This document shows, in pieces, positions 16,009-27,427 of a stretch of DNA of 64,000 nt. Source of the DNA: Acidobacteriaceae bacterium (GTDB lineage Bacteria > Acidobacteriota > Terriglobia > Terriglobales > Acidobacteriaceae); assembly GCA_030041515.1 (NCBI GenBank), contig JASHNS010000098.1, positions 62,001-126,000 of the forward strand, read 5' to 3'. Made by a program: the position numbers and the translations under genes. The number at the start of each line of letters is the position of its first letter. Position 1 is the stretch's first letter. The notes below the pieces were generated by a model. It saw nothing but the letters and a program-made list of their open reading frames with translations, made no database searches and was not told where the DNA came from.

Positions 16009-17520
16009 ATGAACAGGATGAGGCCTTCCCTGCCCGATCGGGCGACGTTCCTGCGCCTGGCAAAGACGCATACTTTGGTTCCGCTTTACCGGACGCTGAC
16101 GGCGGACCTGGAAACGCCGGTATCGGCCTTTCTGCGCGTGGCGGCCGCGGAGCCGGAGTGCTTTCTGCTGGAATCAGTCGAAGGCGGCGAGCGGCTCGGC
16201 CGCTACACGTACGTTGGGATTCGGCCGAGCCGGCGAATCGTCTCGCACGGGCGCGAGGTCGAGATCACGGAAAACGGGAAGACGCGGCGGCTGACGGGCG
16301 ATGTATTCGCGCTGCTGCGGGACGCGCTGAGCGGGCACACGCCGGCGCGGGTTGCGGGACTGCCGCCCTTCACGGCCGGGGCGGTGGGCTTTCTTTCCTA
16401 CGATGTAGTCAGACAGATCGAGCGGCTGCCCGTGCAAACAAAGGACGATCTGGGGCTGCCGGATGCGTGCCTGATGTTCTTCGATGAAGTGCTGGCCTTC
16501 GATCATGTGAAGAAGGAGATTCTGCTGGTGGTGACCGCCGATCTGCGCCGCCACAAGCCGCAGGCCGCCTATGCCGAGGCGGTGAAGCGTCTGGACCGGC
16601 TGGAGCGGAGGCTGGCGAGCCCGCTGCCGAAACAGTCCGCGCGCAACGCAGCAGTCAAGCTGCGTTTCGTCCCGTGTACGAAGAAGTCGACCTATCTGAA
16701 AGCAGTGGATCGGGCGAAGGAATACATCGCGGCCGGCGATATTTTCCAGGTGGTGTATTCGCAGAGGTTCGAGGTTGAGCCAGGCGTCGATCCCTTTGCC
16801 GTTTACCGGGCGCTGCGGATTGTGAATCCGTCGCCCTATATGTACTTCCTGCGCTTTGGGCGCCGTATTGCGGGCAAGAAGAAGGAAGAGACCACGCATA
16901 TCGTGGGGTCGTCGCCGGAAATGCTGGTGCGCGTCGAGGGGCGCAAGGTTGAGTACCGGCCAATTGCCGGAACACGGCCTCGGGGAACGACGGAAGCCGC
17001 TGACCTTGCAGCCGAGCAGGAGATGTTGACCGACGAGAAGGAACGCGCGGAGCATGTGATGCTGGTGGATCTGGGCCGCAACGATGTGGGAAGAGTGAGC
17101 GAATACGGCTCCGTGAAGGTGAAGGAACTGATGTTCGTGGAACGGTACTCGCATGTGATGCACCTGGTGAGCGCGATAGAGGGGCGGCTGAAGCCGGAGC
17201 TGAGCGCGGTGGATGCGCTGCGGTCGTGTTTTCCCGCGGGAACGCTGAGCGGCGCGCCGAAGATTCGGGCGATGGAGATTATCGAAGAACTGGAACCGAC
17301 GCGGAGAGGAATCTACGGTGGATCGGTCCTGTACGCGGATTACTCCGGTAACCTGACGTCGTGCATCGCCATTCGGACGCTGCTGGTCGAGGGCAAGCAG
17401 GGATATATTCAGGCGGGTGGAGGTATTGTGGCTGACTCGGTCCCGGAGATGGAGTATCAGGAGAGCCTGAATAAAGCACGAGCGGTCGTGCGGGCGATTG
17501 AGCGCGCGCAGGGGGTCTGA
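16009..17520 (+). CDS. trpE: Anthranilate synthase component I
   Basis: The 503-residue chorismate-binding enzyme has an N-terminal regulatory motif FLLESVEGGERLGRYTYVG, the LLES tryptophan-binding site. The C-terminal catalytic domain contains YRPIAGTRPRGTTEA, DLGRNDVGRVS and the strongly conserved GTLSGAPKIRAMEIIEELEP. It makes anthranilate from chorismate with TrpG, the first step of tryptophan synthesis. TrpG and other trp genes are not adjacent. ATG 16009 is preferred over upstream extensions, and 16018 is an alternative. A 12-bp direct repeat (ggggcacccgtt) lies just before the start, at 15979-16005. Confidence 0.95.
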   Translation: MNRMRPSLPDRATFLRLAKTHTLVPLYRTLTADLETPVSAFLRVAAAEPECFLLESVEGGERLGRYTYVGIRPSRRIVSHGREVEITENGKTRRLTGDVFALLRDALSGHTPARVAGLPPFTAGAVGFLSYDVVRQIERLPVQTKDDLGLPDACLMFFDEVLAFDHVKKEILLVVTADLRRHKPQAAYAEAVKRLDRLERRLASPLPKQSARNAAVKLRFVPCTKKSTYLKAVDRAKEYIAAGDIFQVVYSQRFEVEPGVDPFAVYRALRIVNPSPYMYFLRFGRRIAGKKKEETTHIVGSSPEMLVRVEGRKVEYRPIAGTRPRGTTEAADLAAEQEMLTDEKERAEHVMLVDLGRNDVGRVSEYGSVKVKELMFVERYSHVMHLVSAIEGRLKPELSAVDALRSCFPAGTLSGAPKIRAMEIIEELEPTRRGIYGGSVLYADYSGNLTSCIAIRTLLVEGKQGYIQAGGGIVADSVPEMEYQESLNKARAVVRAIERAQGV

Positions 17521-17742
17521 ACGTCAGGTTCTTATGTCCCCTGGAATCGTTTTTGGAATAGAGTAGTGCCGGCGCGTCGCGATCGACGAGCGGGGCGTTC
17601 GAGAAAATCCCCCTGCAGACAACCTTTTTCCCTGGCGGAGGCATCTACCCATTGCTCCGTTTCAAACCATTTCCAGGAGTTCGCCCGCTGGGGCGGATTC
17701 GGGAAGAGGAATTCAGGGCCTTAATCCACGCAGGAGACCTCT

Positions 17743-20700
17743 ATGGCGACAGCGGTTCAACCCACTCCCAAAGCCAAAGGCGGGCAGAAAAACCAATCAG
17801 AGAGCAACGGCAAAGGCCCTGAAGTCGCGGCGCCGGATTATTTGACGCCGATCCTGCAGGGACTGCAGAGCATGAAGGAAGGGGACTTCAGCGCGCGGCT
17901 GCCGGTAGAGTGGACAGGGCTGGCGGGCAAGATCGCCGATCATTTCAACGACATCATTGCGGCCAACGAGCAGATGGCGCGGGAATTGCAGCGCGTGGGG
18001 CAGGCGGTCGGCAAGGAAGGCAAGAGCCGCGAGCGTATCCGCGTGCTGCCGCGGCATCGGGGATCGTGGGGAGACATGGAAACCTCGGTGAATACGCTGA
18101 TCGAGGATCTGATGCGGCCGACGACGGAGGTGACGCGGGCGATCGCGGCCGTGGCCCAGGGAAATCTGACACAGACGGTGCGGCTGGACGTGGACGGGCG
18201 GCCGCTGCAGGGCGAGTTCCTGCGGTCTGCGAACATCGTGAACACGATGATTCAGCAGCTGGGCGTGTTTACGGCGGAAGTGACGCGCGTGGCGCGCGAA
18301 GTGGGCACGGAAGGCAAGCTGGGCGGACAGGCGAACGTGCCGGGCGTCGCGGGAACGTGGAAGGAACTGACGGACAGCGTGAACGCGATGGCCGGGAACC
18401 TGACCGGCCAGGTGCGCAACATCGCCGAAGTGACGACGGCCGTGGCCAGCGGCGATCTTTCGCGCAAGATTACGGTGGACGTGAGGGGCGAGATTCTGCA
18501 GCTGAAAGAAGCGATCAACACGATGGTGGATCAGCTGCGGTCGTTCGCTTCGGAAGTGACGCGCGTGGCCCGGGAGGTGGGCACGGACGGCAAGCTGGGC
18601 GGCCAGGCCGTGGTGCCGGGCGTGGCCGGAACATGGAAGGACCTGACGGACAGCGTGAACGCGATGGCCGGGAACCTGACGGCACAGGTGCGCAACATCG
18701 CCGAAGTGACGACGGCGGTGGCCAGAGGCGACCTGTCGCGCAAAATCACAGTGGACGTGCGCGGGGAGATTCTGCAGCTCAAGGACACGATCAACACCAT
18801 GGTGGACCAGCTGAACGCGTTCGCCGGCGAAGTGACCCGCGTGGCGCGCGAAGTGGGCACAGAAGGCAAACTGGGCGGCCAGGCGCAGGTAACCGGCGTG
18901 GCCGGAACGTGGAAGGACCTGACCGACAACGTCAACTTCATGGCGTCGAACCTGACGGGGCAGGTGCGCAACATTGCCGAGGTAGCCACGGCGATTGCAA
19001 ACGGCGACTTGTCGCGCAAGATCACGGTGGACGTGCGCGGCGAAATTTTGCAGCTGAAAGAAACGCTGAACACGATGGTGGATCAGCTGCGGTCGTTTGC
19101 CGCGGAAGTGACGCGCGTGGCCCGCGAAGTGGGTACGGAAGGCAAGCTGGGCGGCCAGGCAAACGTGCCGGGCGTGGCCGGAACATGGAAGGACCTGACC
19201 GACAACGTGAACTCCATGGCCGGCAACCTGACCGGTCAGGTGCGCAACATCGCCGAGGTGACGACGGCCGTGGCCAGAGGTGATCTGTCGCGCAAGATCA
19301 CGGTGGACGTGAAGGGCGAAATTCTGGAACTCAAGAACACCATCAACACCATGGTGGACCAGCTGAACGCATTCGCCGCAGAAGTGACGCGCGTGGCGCG
19401 CGAAGTGGGCACAGAAGGCAAGCTGGGCGGCCAGGCGGCCGTGCCGGGCGTGGCCGGAACCTGGAAGGACCTCACGGATTCCGTGAACTTCATGGCCGCG
19501 AACCTGACCGGGCAGGTGCGTAACATTGCCGAAGTGGCGACGGCTGTGGCGAGGGGCGATCTGTCGCGCAAAGTCACGGTGGACGTGAAGGGCGAAATTC
19601 TCGAGCTGAAGGACACCATCAACACGATGGTGGATCAGCTGAATGCGTTCGCCGGCGAGGTGACGCGCGTGGCGCGCGAGGTGGGCACCGAAGGCAAGCT
19701 GGGCGGCCAGGCGGTGGTATCCGGCGTGGCCGGGACGTGGAAGGATCTGACCGACAACGTGAACTCCATGGCGGCCAACCTGACGGGGCAGGTGCGCAAC
19801 ATCGCCGAGGTGGCGACGGCCATTGCGAATGGCGACCTTTCGCGCAAGATCACGGTGGATGTGAGCGGCGAAATTCTGCGGCTGAAGGAAACCATCAACA
19901 CCATGGTGGACCAGCTGAACCGCTTCGCCGGCGAGGTGACGCGCGTGGCTCGCGAAGTGGGGACGGAAGGGCGGCTGGGCGGCCAGGCGAACGTGCCGGG
20001 CGTGGCCGGAACGTGGAAGGACCTGACCGACAACGTGAACTCCATGGCCGGCAACCTGACCGCGCAGGTGCGCAACATCGCGGAGGTAACAACGGCGGTG
20101 GCAAGGGGCGATCTGTCGCGCAAGATCGCAGTGGACGTGAAGGGAGAAATTCTGGAACTGAAGAACACCATCAACACGATGGTGGACCAGCTGAATGCGT
20201 TTGCGGGCGAAGTGACGCGCGTGGGGCGCGAAGTGGGAACGGAAGGACGGCTGGGCGGACAGGCGAACGTGCCGGGGGTAGCCGGCATCTGGAAAGACCT
20301 GACGGACAACGTGAACGTGATGGCCGCCAACCTGACCGAGCAGGTGCGCGGCATCGTGAAGGTGGTGACCGCCGTCGCCAACGGCGATTTGAAGCAGAAG
20401 CTCACCGTGAACGCCAAGGGCGAAGTGGGCGCGCTGGCGGAGACCATCAACAACATGACGGGCACTCTGGCCACGTTCGCGGATCAGGTAACCACGGTGG
20501 CGCGCGAGGTAGGCACGGAAGGGCGGCTGGGCGGGCAGGCGAATGTGCCGGGCGCGTCGGGAACGTGGAAGGATCTGACGGACAATGTGAACCTGCTGGC
20601 GGATAACCTGACGAATCAGGTGCGCGCGATTGCCGAAGTGGCGACGGCGGTGACCAAGGGGGATCTGACGCGGTCGATTCAGGTGGATGCCCGCGGCGAA

Positions 20701-23496
20701 GTGGCGGAGCTGAAAGACAACATCAACACGATGATCGACAACCTGCGCCTGACGACGGATCGCAACACCGAGCAGGACTGGCTGAAGACGAACCTGGCGC
20801 GATTCACGGGCATGCTGCAGGGGCAGCGCGACCTGGGAGCGGTGGGACGCATGCTGCTCTCGGAACTGGTGCCGCTGGTGAACGCGCAGCAGGGCGTGAT
20901 CTACCAGACCGAAAGCGACGATCCGCGCCTGCTGGTGCTGCTGTCGGCCTTCGCCAACTCAAAGGATGGATACCAGCCGGAGATCGGGGTTGGCGAGGGT
21001 TTGATCGGGCAGTGCGCGGCCGAGAAACGCCGCATGCTGATTACAGAGCTGCCGAAATCGGCGGTTCCGATTCGTTCCGGCCTGTTCCAGGCGGTACCGC
21101 GAAATGTAATCGTGCTGCCGGTGCTGTTTGAGGATCGGGTGAAAGCGGTGATCGAGCTGGCCAGCCTGAGCGTGTTCACGGCATCGCATCTGGCCTTCCT
21201 CGAGCAACTGACGGCTTCGATCGGCATCGTGCTGAACTCGATTGAAGCCACGATGCAGACCGAAGCGCTGCTGAAGCAATCGCAGCAGTTGGCGACCGAG
21301 TTGCAGACGCAGCAGAAAGAGCTGCAGCAGACGAACGAGCAGCTGGCGCAGAAGGCGCAGCAGCTTGCCGAGCAAAACTCCGAAGTGGAACGCAAGAACC
21401 AGGAAATCGAGCAGGCGCGCCGGGCGCTGGAAGAAAAGGCGCGCGAGCTGGCGTTGACTTCGAAGTACAAGTCGGAATTCCTGGCGAACATGTCGCACGA
21501 ACTGCGCACGCCGCTGAACAGCATTCTGGTGCTGGGGCAGCAGCTGGCGGAGAACCCGGACGGCAACCTGAGCGGGCGGCAGATCGAGTTTGCGCGCACG
21601 ATTCACGGAGCGGGAACGGACCTGCTGAACCTGATCAGCGACATTCTGGATCTGTCGAAGATCGAGTCTGGGACGGTTTCGGTCGAGCCGGAAGAGCTGT
21701 TCTTCGGGAGCCTGCTGGAAGCCGTCTCGCGGCCGTTCCGGCACGAGGCGGAGAACCGGAAACTGTTCTTCGAGGTCAAGGGCGATCCGAAGCTTGGCCG
21801 CAGCCTGGTAACGGATCCGCGGCGTTTGCAGCAGGTGCTCAAGAACCTGCTGTCGAACGCGTTCAAGTTCACCGAGCACGGCGGCGTGCGGCTCACGGTT
21901 TCCAGCGCGATGTCGGGCTGGAGTCCGGATCATCCGATTCTGTCGGGCGCCGGTTCGGTGGTCGCCTTCGAGGTGTCCGATACCGGCATCGGGATTCAGC
22001 CGGAGAAGCAGCGGATCATCTTCGAGGCCTTTCAGCAGGCGGATGCGGGAACGAGCCGCAAGTACGGAGGCACGGGACTGGGCCTGGCGATCAGCCGCGA
22101 GCTGGCGAGCCTGCTGGGCGGAGAAATCCAATTGCGCAGCGTGCCGGGCAAAGGCAGCACGTTCACCCTCTACCTGCCGCAAACCTACGTGGGAGCGGCG
22201 GCTCCGGCTGCGGAGAAGAAGAGCTCCTCCTCCGCATCGTCGGGGCTTCTGACGGCGCCCAGCACCGTGGTCTCTGAACAGGAATTCTCGATTGAAGACG
22301 ATCGGGAGAATATCGTGGAGGGCGATTCGGTCCTGCTGATTGTGGAGGACGATCCGCACTTCGCGCGTGTGATTGCTGACTTATCGCACGACAAGGGATT
22401 CAAAGTGCTCGCGGCCCGGACCGGGGCTGAGGCACTGGCTCTGGCACGCGAGTACAGTCCGGCGGCCGTATCGCTGGACGTGTTCCTGCCCGACATGCTG
22501 GGCTGGACCGTGCTGAACCACCTGAAGCAGGATCCGCGGACGAGGCACATCCCGGTGCAGATGCTGACGCTGGACGACGACCGGCGGCACGGGTTGGCAA
22601 GGGGAGCGTTCGCGTATGTCACCAAGCCCGCGTCGACGGAGGACCTGGAAGCCGCGCTCGCGCGCATCCGCGACTACGCGCAGCCGCGGCGCAAGCGCCT
22701 GCTGGTGATCGAGGACAATCCTGCCGAGCAGTTGAGCATTCGCGAGCTTCTTGGTCACGACGACATCGACATCGATACGGTCGAGTCGGGCGCTGACGCC
22801 CTCGAGAAGCTGGAAGAGAGCAGCTATGATTGTGCGGTGCTGGATTTGCGCCTGCCGGACATGTCCGGGTTCGAGGTGCTGGACCAGCTGCGCGATCACA
22901 ATCAGCTGCGCGATCTGCCGGTTGTGGTCTTTACCGGGCGTGAACTGAGCCCTGAGGAGGACTCGCGGCTGCACATGCTGGCGCGCAGTGTGGTGGTGAA
23001 AGACGTGGAATCGCCGGAACGGCTGCTGGACGAAACGGCTCTGTTCCTGCATCGGGTGGTGAGCAAGCTGCCGGCGGACAAACAGCGCATGCTGGACCGG
23101 CTGCATAGTTCCGATGAGGCGCTGTTCGGGCGCAAGGTGCTGATTGTCGACGACGATGTACGCAACATTTTTGCTTTGTCGAGCGTGCTGGAGCGGCGCG
23201 GCATGTCGGTGCTGACTGCGGGGACAGGGCGGGAAGCCATTGCGACCATCGAGTCCACGCCGGACCTGGCGATCGTGCTGATGGATATCATGATGCCGGA
23301 GATGGACGGCTACGAAACGATGCAGGTTATCCGCCAGAATGCTTCGCTGCGGCGTCTGCCGATCATCGCTCTGACGGCCAAGGCCATGAAGGGGGACCGT
23401 GAGAAATGTCTGGAAGCGGGCGCCTCAGAATACCTTGCCAAGCCGGTGAACACCGAGCAACTGCTTTCCGCATTGCGCATGTGGCTGCACAGGTAG
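17743..23496 (+). CDS. Giant hybrid histidine kinase: HAMP array, GAF, HisKA, HATPase, three receivers
   Basis: The 1917-residue protein has no transmembrane segment and is probably cytoplasmic. After a divergent HAMP-like lead (30-178), nine 92-residue units fill 179-1006; each holds one canonical HAMP ([19 protein letters not shown]) and one divergent linker HAMP ([19 protein letters not shown]). A GAF domain (~1020-1170) and a Gln-rich coiled coil follow. HisKA carries the phospho-histidine H1252 in [12 protein letters not shown]. HATPase_c has the N-box [13 protein letters not shown] and G-boxes DTGIGI and GTGLGLAIS. Three receivers carry phospho-aspartates D1579, D1701 and D1848. The layout recalls fungal group III (Nik1/Os1) kinases and related bacterial HAMP-array kinases. 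It starts a cluster with the next two signalling genes; ATG 17743 follows caggagacc. Confidence 0.94.
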   Translation: MATAVQPTPKAKGGQKNQSESNGKGPEVAAPDYLTPILQGLQSMKEGDFSARLPVEWTGLAGKIADHFNDIIAANEQMARELQRVGQAVGKEGKSRERIRVLPRHRGSWGDMETSVNTLIEDLMRPTTEVTRAIAAVAQGNLTQTVRLDVDGRPLQGEFLRSANIVNTMIQQLGVFTAEVTRVAREVGTEGKLGGQANVPGVAGTWKELTDSVNAMAGNLTGQVRNIAEVTTAVASGDLSRKITVDVRGEILQLKEAINTMVDQLRSFASEVTRVAREVGTDGKLGGQAVVPGVAGTWKDLTDSVNAMAGNLTAQVRNIAEVTTAVARGDLSRKITVDVRGEILQLKDTINTMVDQLNAFAGEVTRVAREVGTEGKLGGQAQVTGVAGTWKDLTDNVNFMASNLTGQVRNIAEVATAIANGDLSRKITVDVRGEILQLKETLNTMVDQLRSFAAEVTRVAREVGTEGKLGGQANVPGVAGTWKDLTDNVNSMAGNLTGQVRNIAEVTTAVARGDLSRKITVDVKGEILELKNTINTMVDQLNAFAAEVTRVAREVGTEGKLGGQAAVPGVAGTWKDLTDSVNFMAANLTGQVRNIAEVATAVARGDLSRKVTVDVKGEILELKDTINTMVDQLNAFAGEVTRVAREVGTEGKLGGQAVVSGVAGTWKDLTDNVNSMAANLTGQVRNIAEVATAIANGDLSRKITVDVSGEILRLKETINTMVDQLNRFAGEVTRVAREVGTEGRLGGQANVPGVAGTWKDLTDNVNSMAGNLTAQVRNIAEVTTAVARGDLSRKIAVDVKGEILELKNTINTMVDQLNAFAGEVTRVGREVGTEGRLGGQANVPGVAGIWKDLTDNVNVMAANLTEQVRGIVKVVTAVANGDLKQKLTVNAKGEVGALAETINNMTGTLATFADQVTTVAREVGTEGRLGGQANVPGASGTWKDLTDNVNLLADNLTNQVRAIAEVATAVTKGDLTRSIQVDARGEVAELKDNINTMIDNLRLTTDRNTEQDWLKTNLARFTGMLQGQRDLGAVGRMLLSELVPLVNAQQGVIYQTESDDPRLLVLLSAFANSKDGYQPEIGVGEGLIGQCAAEKRRMLITELPKSAVPIRSGLFQAVPRNVIVLPVLFEDRVKAVIELASLSVFTASHLAFLEQLTASIGIVLNSIEATMQTEALLKQSQQLATELQTQQKELQQTNEQLAQKAQQLAEQNSEVERKNQEIEQARRALEEKARELALTSKYKSEFLANMSHELRTPLNSILVLGQQLAENPDGNLSGRQIEFARTIHGAGTDLLNLISDILDLSKIESGTVSVEPEELFFGSLLEAVSRPFRHEAENRKLFFEVKGDPKLGRSLVTDPRRLQQVLKNLLSNAFKFTEHGGVRLTVSSAMSGWSPDHPILSGAGSVVAFEVSDTGIGIQPEKQRIIFEAFQQADAGTSRKYGGTGLGLAISRELASLLGGEIQLRSVPGKGSTFTLYLPQTYVGAAAPAAEKKSSSSASSGLLTAPSTVVSEQEFSIEDDRENIVEGDSVLLIVEDDPHFARVIADLSHDKGFKVLAARTGAEALALAREYSPAAVSLDVFLPDMLGWTVLNHLKQDPRTRHIPVQMLTLDDDRRHGLARGAFAYVTKPASTEDLEAALARIRDYAQPRRKRLLVIEDNPAEQLSIRELLGHDDIDIDTVESGADALEKLEESSYDCAVLDLRLPDMSGFEVLDQLRDHNQLRDLPVVVFTGRELSPEEDSRLHMLARSVVVKDVESPERLLDETALFLHRVVSKLPADKQRMLDRLHSSDEALFGRKVLIVDDDVRNIFALSSVLERRGMSVLTAGTGREAIATIESTPDLAIVLMDIMMPEMDGYETMQVIRQNASLRRLPIIALTAKAMKGDREKCLEAGASEYLAKPVNTEQLLSALRMWLHR
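18277..20760 (+). repeat. Nine tandem 276-bp coding repeats (HAMP units)
   Basis: The period is exactly 276 bp (92 codons), starting at the Glu codon 18277 and repeating at 18553, 18829 and so on to 20760. Units 1-7 are very similar at DNA level, while units 8 and 9 are more divergent. Such arrays are prone to unequal recombination and to assembly collapse or expansion. Confidence 0.93.
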
Positions 23497-23505
23497 GAAG
23501 TTCGG

Positions 23506-25107
23506 ATGGGCCCGGAGAAAACGATGACGGTCGACGAAAAAGTCAACATCCTGATGGTCGACGATCAGCCTGCGAAGCTGCTGAGCTATGAGGTGATCCT
23601 CGCCGATCTGAACGAAAATCTGATCAAGGCCACTTCCGCCCGCGAGGCGCTGAACATCCTGCTGAAGACCGATATCGCGGTGGTGCTGATGGATGTGAGC
23701 ATGCCGGACCTGGACGGGTTCGAGCTGGCTGACATGATCCGGGAGCATCCGCGGTTCAATCGCACGGCAATCATCTTCATCTCCGGCGTTCACCTGACGG
23801 ATACGGACAAGATCAACGGTTATCGGCGCGGCGCGGTGGATTACATTTCGGTACCGGTGATTCCGGAGGTGCTGCGGGCGAAGATCGGCGTCTTTGTGGA
23901 ACTCCACCGGAAGACGCGGCAACTGGAACGGCTGAATCGGGATCTGGAACAACGCGTGGAGGAACGCACCGAAGAACTGCGGCAGAGCGAGGCGCATCAC
24001 CGGGAACGCGCCGAACTGCTGGAGCTGGCGACGGAAGCCATAATCGTGCGCGATCTGAAGGGAATCATTCGCTTCTGGAACTCCGGCGCGGAGGTGCTGT
24101 ACGGCTGGAGCCGCGAGGAAGCCCAGGGAAAGGAAATACACGGCCTGCTGGGAACGGTCTTCCCCAATTCGAGGGAAGAAACGGAACGGACGCTTCTTTC
24201 GGTGAAGTCGTGGCAGGGGAACCTGATCACGCGCACGCGCGACGGACGAGAACTGGTGATGGCCACGCGGAAGGTGCTGAACCGGGAGGGCAATGCCATC
24301 CTCGAGATCCAGCGCGACATTACCGCGCAACTGCAGGCGGAAGAGGCGCTGCGCGAGGCGGAAAAGCTGGCGGCAATGGGCCGGGTCGCGGGCATCATTG
24401 CGCACGAGATCAATAATCCGCTGGAAGCCATTACGAACGCCTTTTACCTGCTGCGCAATCACGCATCGCTGGACGAGGAAGCGCGCTATTACGCATCGCT
24501 GGCGGAGCAGGAACTGCAGCGGGTCTCGCACATCACGCGCCAGACGCTCAGCTTCTACCGTGAATCGAAGCAGTCCACCGCAATTTCTCTTGCAGATCTG
24601 CTGGACAACGTGGTGGAGCTGCAGCAGCGGCCGATCATGATGAACGGGATTGTTCTCGACCGGAAATACGGATCGCGAGGACTGGTGCGCGGCTTTCCGG
24701 GGGAACTGCGCCAGATCTTCCTGAACCTGATTGGCAACGCGATCCAGGCGATGCCCTCCGGCGGGACTCTGCGCCTGCGAGTGCGCGATGCGACTGACTG
24801 GCCGACCCACCGCCGGGGGATCGGAGTCTCGATCATCGACACGGGAGGCGGCATCCGTCCGGAGGACGCCAAGCGGCTGTTTCAGCCGTTTTTCACCACG
24901 AAATCCGCCAAGGGCACAGGGCTGGGGCTCTGGATCAGCAAGGGAATCGTCCAGAAATACGAAGGGCGAATCGTTTTTCGCAGCCTGCGCGGGGGATCCG
25001 GCGCCTGCACCTGCTTCCGCGTCTTCCTGCCCACCACCGGCGAACTCTCCGGAGAACCCTCTCTGGAAGCCGACCCGCTGGACGGCACCGTCCGGGCGAT
25101 TGCGTAA
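23506..25107 (+). CDS. Receiver-PAS-histidine kinase (hybrid with N-terminal REC)
   Basis: The 533-residue protein begins with a receiver domain: acidic pair in ILMVDDQPAK and phospho-acceptor D63 in VLMDVSMPDLDG. A coiled-coil linker follows, then a PAS domain (about residues 165-285, TEAIIVRDLKGIIRFWNSGA). The kinase core has phospho-histidine H300 in GIIAHEINNPLEAITN, an N-box (FLNLIGNAIQAMPSGG), and G-boxes DTGGGI and GTGLGLWIS. No membrane segment is present. It lies 9 bp after the giant kinase and is almost certainly in the same operon, so it could receive phosphate from it or signal beside it. An alternative start is ATG 23524, with ggag 9 bases upstream. Confidence 0.92.
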   Translation: MGPEKTMTVDEKVNILMVDDQPAKLLSYEVILADLNENLIKATSAREALNILLKTDIAVVLMDVSMPDLDGFELADMIREHPRFNRTAIIFISGVHLTDTDKINGYRRGAVDYISVPVIPEVLRAKIGVFVELHRKTRQLERLNRDLEQRVEERTEELRQSEAHHRERAELLELATEAIIVRDLKGIIRFWNSGAEVLYGWSREEAQGKEIHGLLGTVFPNSREETERTLLSVKSWQGNLITRTRDGRELVMATRKVLNREGNAILEIQRDITAQLQAEEALREAEKLAAMGRVAGIIAHEINNPLEAITNAFYLLRNHASLDEEARYYASLAEQELQRVSHITRQTLSFYRESKQSTAISLADLLDNVVELQQRPIMMNGIVLDRKYGSRGLVRGFPGELRQIFLNLIGNAIQAMPSGGTLRLRVRDATDWPTHRRGIGVSIIDTGGGIRPEDAKRLFQPFFTTKSAKGTGLGLWISKGIVQKYEGRIVFRSLRGGSGACTCFRVFLPTTGELSGEPSLEADPLDGTVRAIA

Positions 25108-25172
25108 AGCGAAATCGACGGCGCGGGAACCCTGCCTGGAGCGCCGGGCGCCGATGCTCTACACTGCCGTCA

Positions 25173-27308
25173 ATGGGACAAGCGCGCAGATTCGAGACAG
25201 TGGTGTTCCGCCGGCTGCGGCGCGATCCACCGCAGGGTTTCGTGCATCGCACAGCCTTTTGGCTGTTGGCCGCCTATGTAGCGCTCGCGGTGCTGGGTTT
25301 CCTCCCCGGCCGGGCGGGCGTGGTGCTGCGTGCGACTGCGGAGCTGGATTTCTTTGCGCTGATCGTGTTCTGCGTCCCGCTGGTGTGGCGTTTCGTCTTC
25401 GTCTACCTGTTGTGGAAAGTACGCAACCGGCTGATTGTGACCTATCTGCTGATGGGGCTGGCGCCGGTGGTCCTGCTGGTCACGCTGGGGGTGATCCTGC
25501 TCTACGTCTTCGCCGGCCAGTTTGCCATTTTTGCTGCAAACGGCGTGATTGGCAGCGAACTGACGCACATTGGCGCGGTGAATGCGAGCCTGGCGGAGCG
25601 CATTGCGCATCTGCTGGACCACAGTCCTCGACCCACTTCTGTGGCATTGCCTGAAGCGGTTCCCACCGATCGCGAGTACACAGGTCTTTCGATCGCCGCA
25701 TTCGAGGACGGGCGGCCGGTGACGGTGACACCCTCTTCGCTGACGGCCGGCGCTCCCCCGATCGCCCCGGCATGGCTGCCGCCCAATTTCAGCAGCATCG
25801 TGTACGACCAGGGGCGGCTGTGGCTGCGGGCGGCGAACCGCCTGACCCTGGACGGCCACACCACGGTCGTAATCACCAGCGTGCCGCTGGAAAAGGAAAA
25901 CGTTCAGGCGATTGCCAGTGGTTTGGGCAGCGTGAGCATCATCACGACTCAGGAGCTGGGAGCGGCTGCCGCTCACCGGTCGCCTGATCGCGTGCAGATG
26001 CAATTTGCCCCAGGCAGCCCCAATGTGGAAATCAACGGAGAATCCAGCGCCATCACGGGCGGGACGCTCCCCGCAGCGACGCATTTCTACGACATTCCCG
26101 TCACGTTTCCTGAGCCGCTGACCACCATCAACTGGAAGAACGACGCCCAGGCCGACGGAGTGTATGCCTACGTCACATCCAGACCCTCGCTTCTGTACCA
26201 GCGTCTCTTTATCACGTCGCTTGTGATGCGCGATATCGTGCGCATCGCGCTGATCACGATCGCGGTCCTGTTCGGCGTGCTGGAGCTGCTGGCGTTTCTG
26301 GCCGCCGTGCGGCTGAACCGCACGATTACTTCGTCCGTGGACAATCTGTATACCGGCACCGTGGCCATCGATGGGGGCAACTTCGCTCACAGGATTCCGG
26401 TCCGGCGCAAGGACCAGCTCGGGGCCCTGAGCCGCTCGTTCAACGACATGGCCGCATCGCTGGAACGGCTGATTGCCGAGCAGCGGGAAAAGCAGCGTCT
26501 GCAAAGCGAGCTGGCCATTGCGCAGGAAGTGCAGGCGAATCTGTTTCCTCATGGGCAGATTAGCCTTCCCATGCTGGAACTGCACGGCACCTGCGTTCCG
26601 GCGCGAACGGTGAGCGGCGATTACTACGATTTCCTCGTGTCGGGCGCGGGCGGGTTGGGTCTGGCTCTGGGAGATATCAGCGGCAAGGGGATTTCCGCGG
26701 CGCTGCTGATGGCGACGCTCTACTCCGCCGTACGCGCCTATCGCTTTGCGGGAGAGGAGCTGATTGCCGAAGGAACGGCGGCGCTGACCCGTCCGGGAAG
26801 CCGTATGGCGGGCGTAGAGGAGATGGAGTGTGGCGAGTTGTTTGAGGAGCCCGCGAGAATGCTGGCTCTGCTGAACCGCCATCTTTACCGGAGCACACAG
26901 CCGGAAAAGTACGCGACGCTGTTTCTGGCGCACTACGACGGGCCGACGCGGCGGCTGGTGTATTCGAATGGCGGCCATCTGCCTCCGCTGCTGCTGCGCA
27001 CCGACGACACGGTGACTCGCCTCGACTGCGGCGGCATGGTGGTTGGCCTGCTCGACAACCTCAGCTGGGAGCAGGGGACGGAACGGTTCTCCCCCGGCGA
27101 CATCCTGATTGCCTACAGCGATGGGGTGACGGAACCGGAGAACGACTTCGGGGAATTCGGCGAAGAACGGCTGCTGGACGTCGTGCGGCAGCACAGGCAT
27201 CTGCCGCTGGAGGCGATATCGGAGCGTGTGCTGCAAAGCCTGCGCTCGTGGATCGGGGACCAGGAGCAGCCCGACGACATCACGCTGGTGTTGGCGCGGC
27301 AACGATAA
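25173..27308 (+). CDS. Membrane HAMP-SpoIIE (PP2C-type) serine phosphatase
   Basis: The 711-residue protein has three N-terminal hydrophobic helices (about residues 27-110). A periplasmic sensor-like region (~120-345) leads to a fourth helix (~347-372) and a HAMP domain (~375-430). A linker QREKQRLQSELAIAQEVQ precedes the SpoIIE/PP2C domain, which has SGDYYDFL (metal-binding D483), GDISGKGISAALLMA (D501) and YSDGVTEPEND. These Rsb/SpoIIE-type phosphatases usually dephosphorylate an anti-sigma-factor antagonist. No such antagonist or anti-sigma gene is adjacent, so the target is unknown. It follows the REC-PAS kinase by 65 bp. A long antisense frame covering it is a shadow. Confidence 0.92.
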   Translation: MGQARRFETVVFRRLRRDPPQGFVHRTAFWLLAAYVALAVLGFLPGRAGVVLRATAELDFFALIVFCVPLVWRFVFVYLLWKVRNRLIVTYLLMGLAPVVLLVTLGVILLYVFAGQFAIFAANGVIGSELTHIGAVNASLAERIAHLLDHSPRPTSVALPEAVPTDREYTGLSIAAFEDGRPVTVTPSSLTAGAPPIAPAWLPPNFSSIVYDQGRLWLRAANRLTLDGHTTVVITSVPLEKENVQAIASGLGSVSIITTQELGAAAAHRSPDRVQMQFAPGSPNVEINGESSAITGGTLPAATHFYDIPVTFPEPLTTINWKNDAQADGVYAYVTSRPSLLYQRLFITSLVMRDIVRIALITIAVLFGVLELLAFLAAVRLNRTITSSVDNLYTGTVAIDGGNFAHRIPVRRKDQLGALSRSFNDMAASLERLIAEQREKQRLQSELAIAQEVQANLFPHGQISLPMLELHGTCVPARTVSGDYYDFLVSGAGGLGLALGDISGKGISAALLMATLYSAVRAYRFAGEELIAEGTAALTRPGSRMAGVEEMECGELFEEPARMLALLNRHLYRSTQPEKYATLFLAHYDGPTRRLVYSNGGHLPPLLLRTDDTVTRLDCGGMVVGLLDNLSWEQGTERFSPGDILIAYSDGVTEPENDFGEFGEERLLDVVRQHRHLPLEAISERVLQSLRSWIGDQEQPDDITLVLARQR

Positions 27309-27351
27309 AGGAAACTGCGAAAACGCACGGCGTTCCCTCGCGCCGGAGAGC

Positions 27352-27427
<76 letters not shown>

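Noticed and set aside
18277-20760. Tandem repeats considered as a CRISPR array
   Set aside because: The period is 276 bp, there are no spacers, and the repeats are in-frame HAMP units.
25170-27302. 710-codon minus-strand frame opposite the SpoIIE phosphatase
   Set aside because: It mirrors the coding strand, has a biased His/Gln/Arg composition and no domain; the plus-strand gene has clear motifs.
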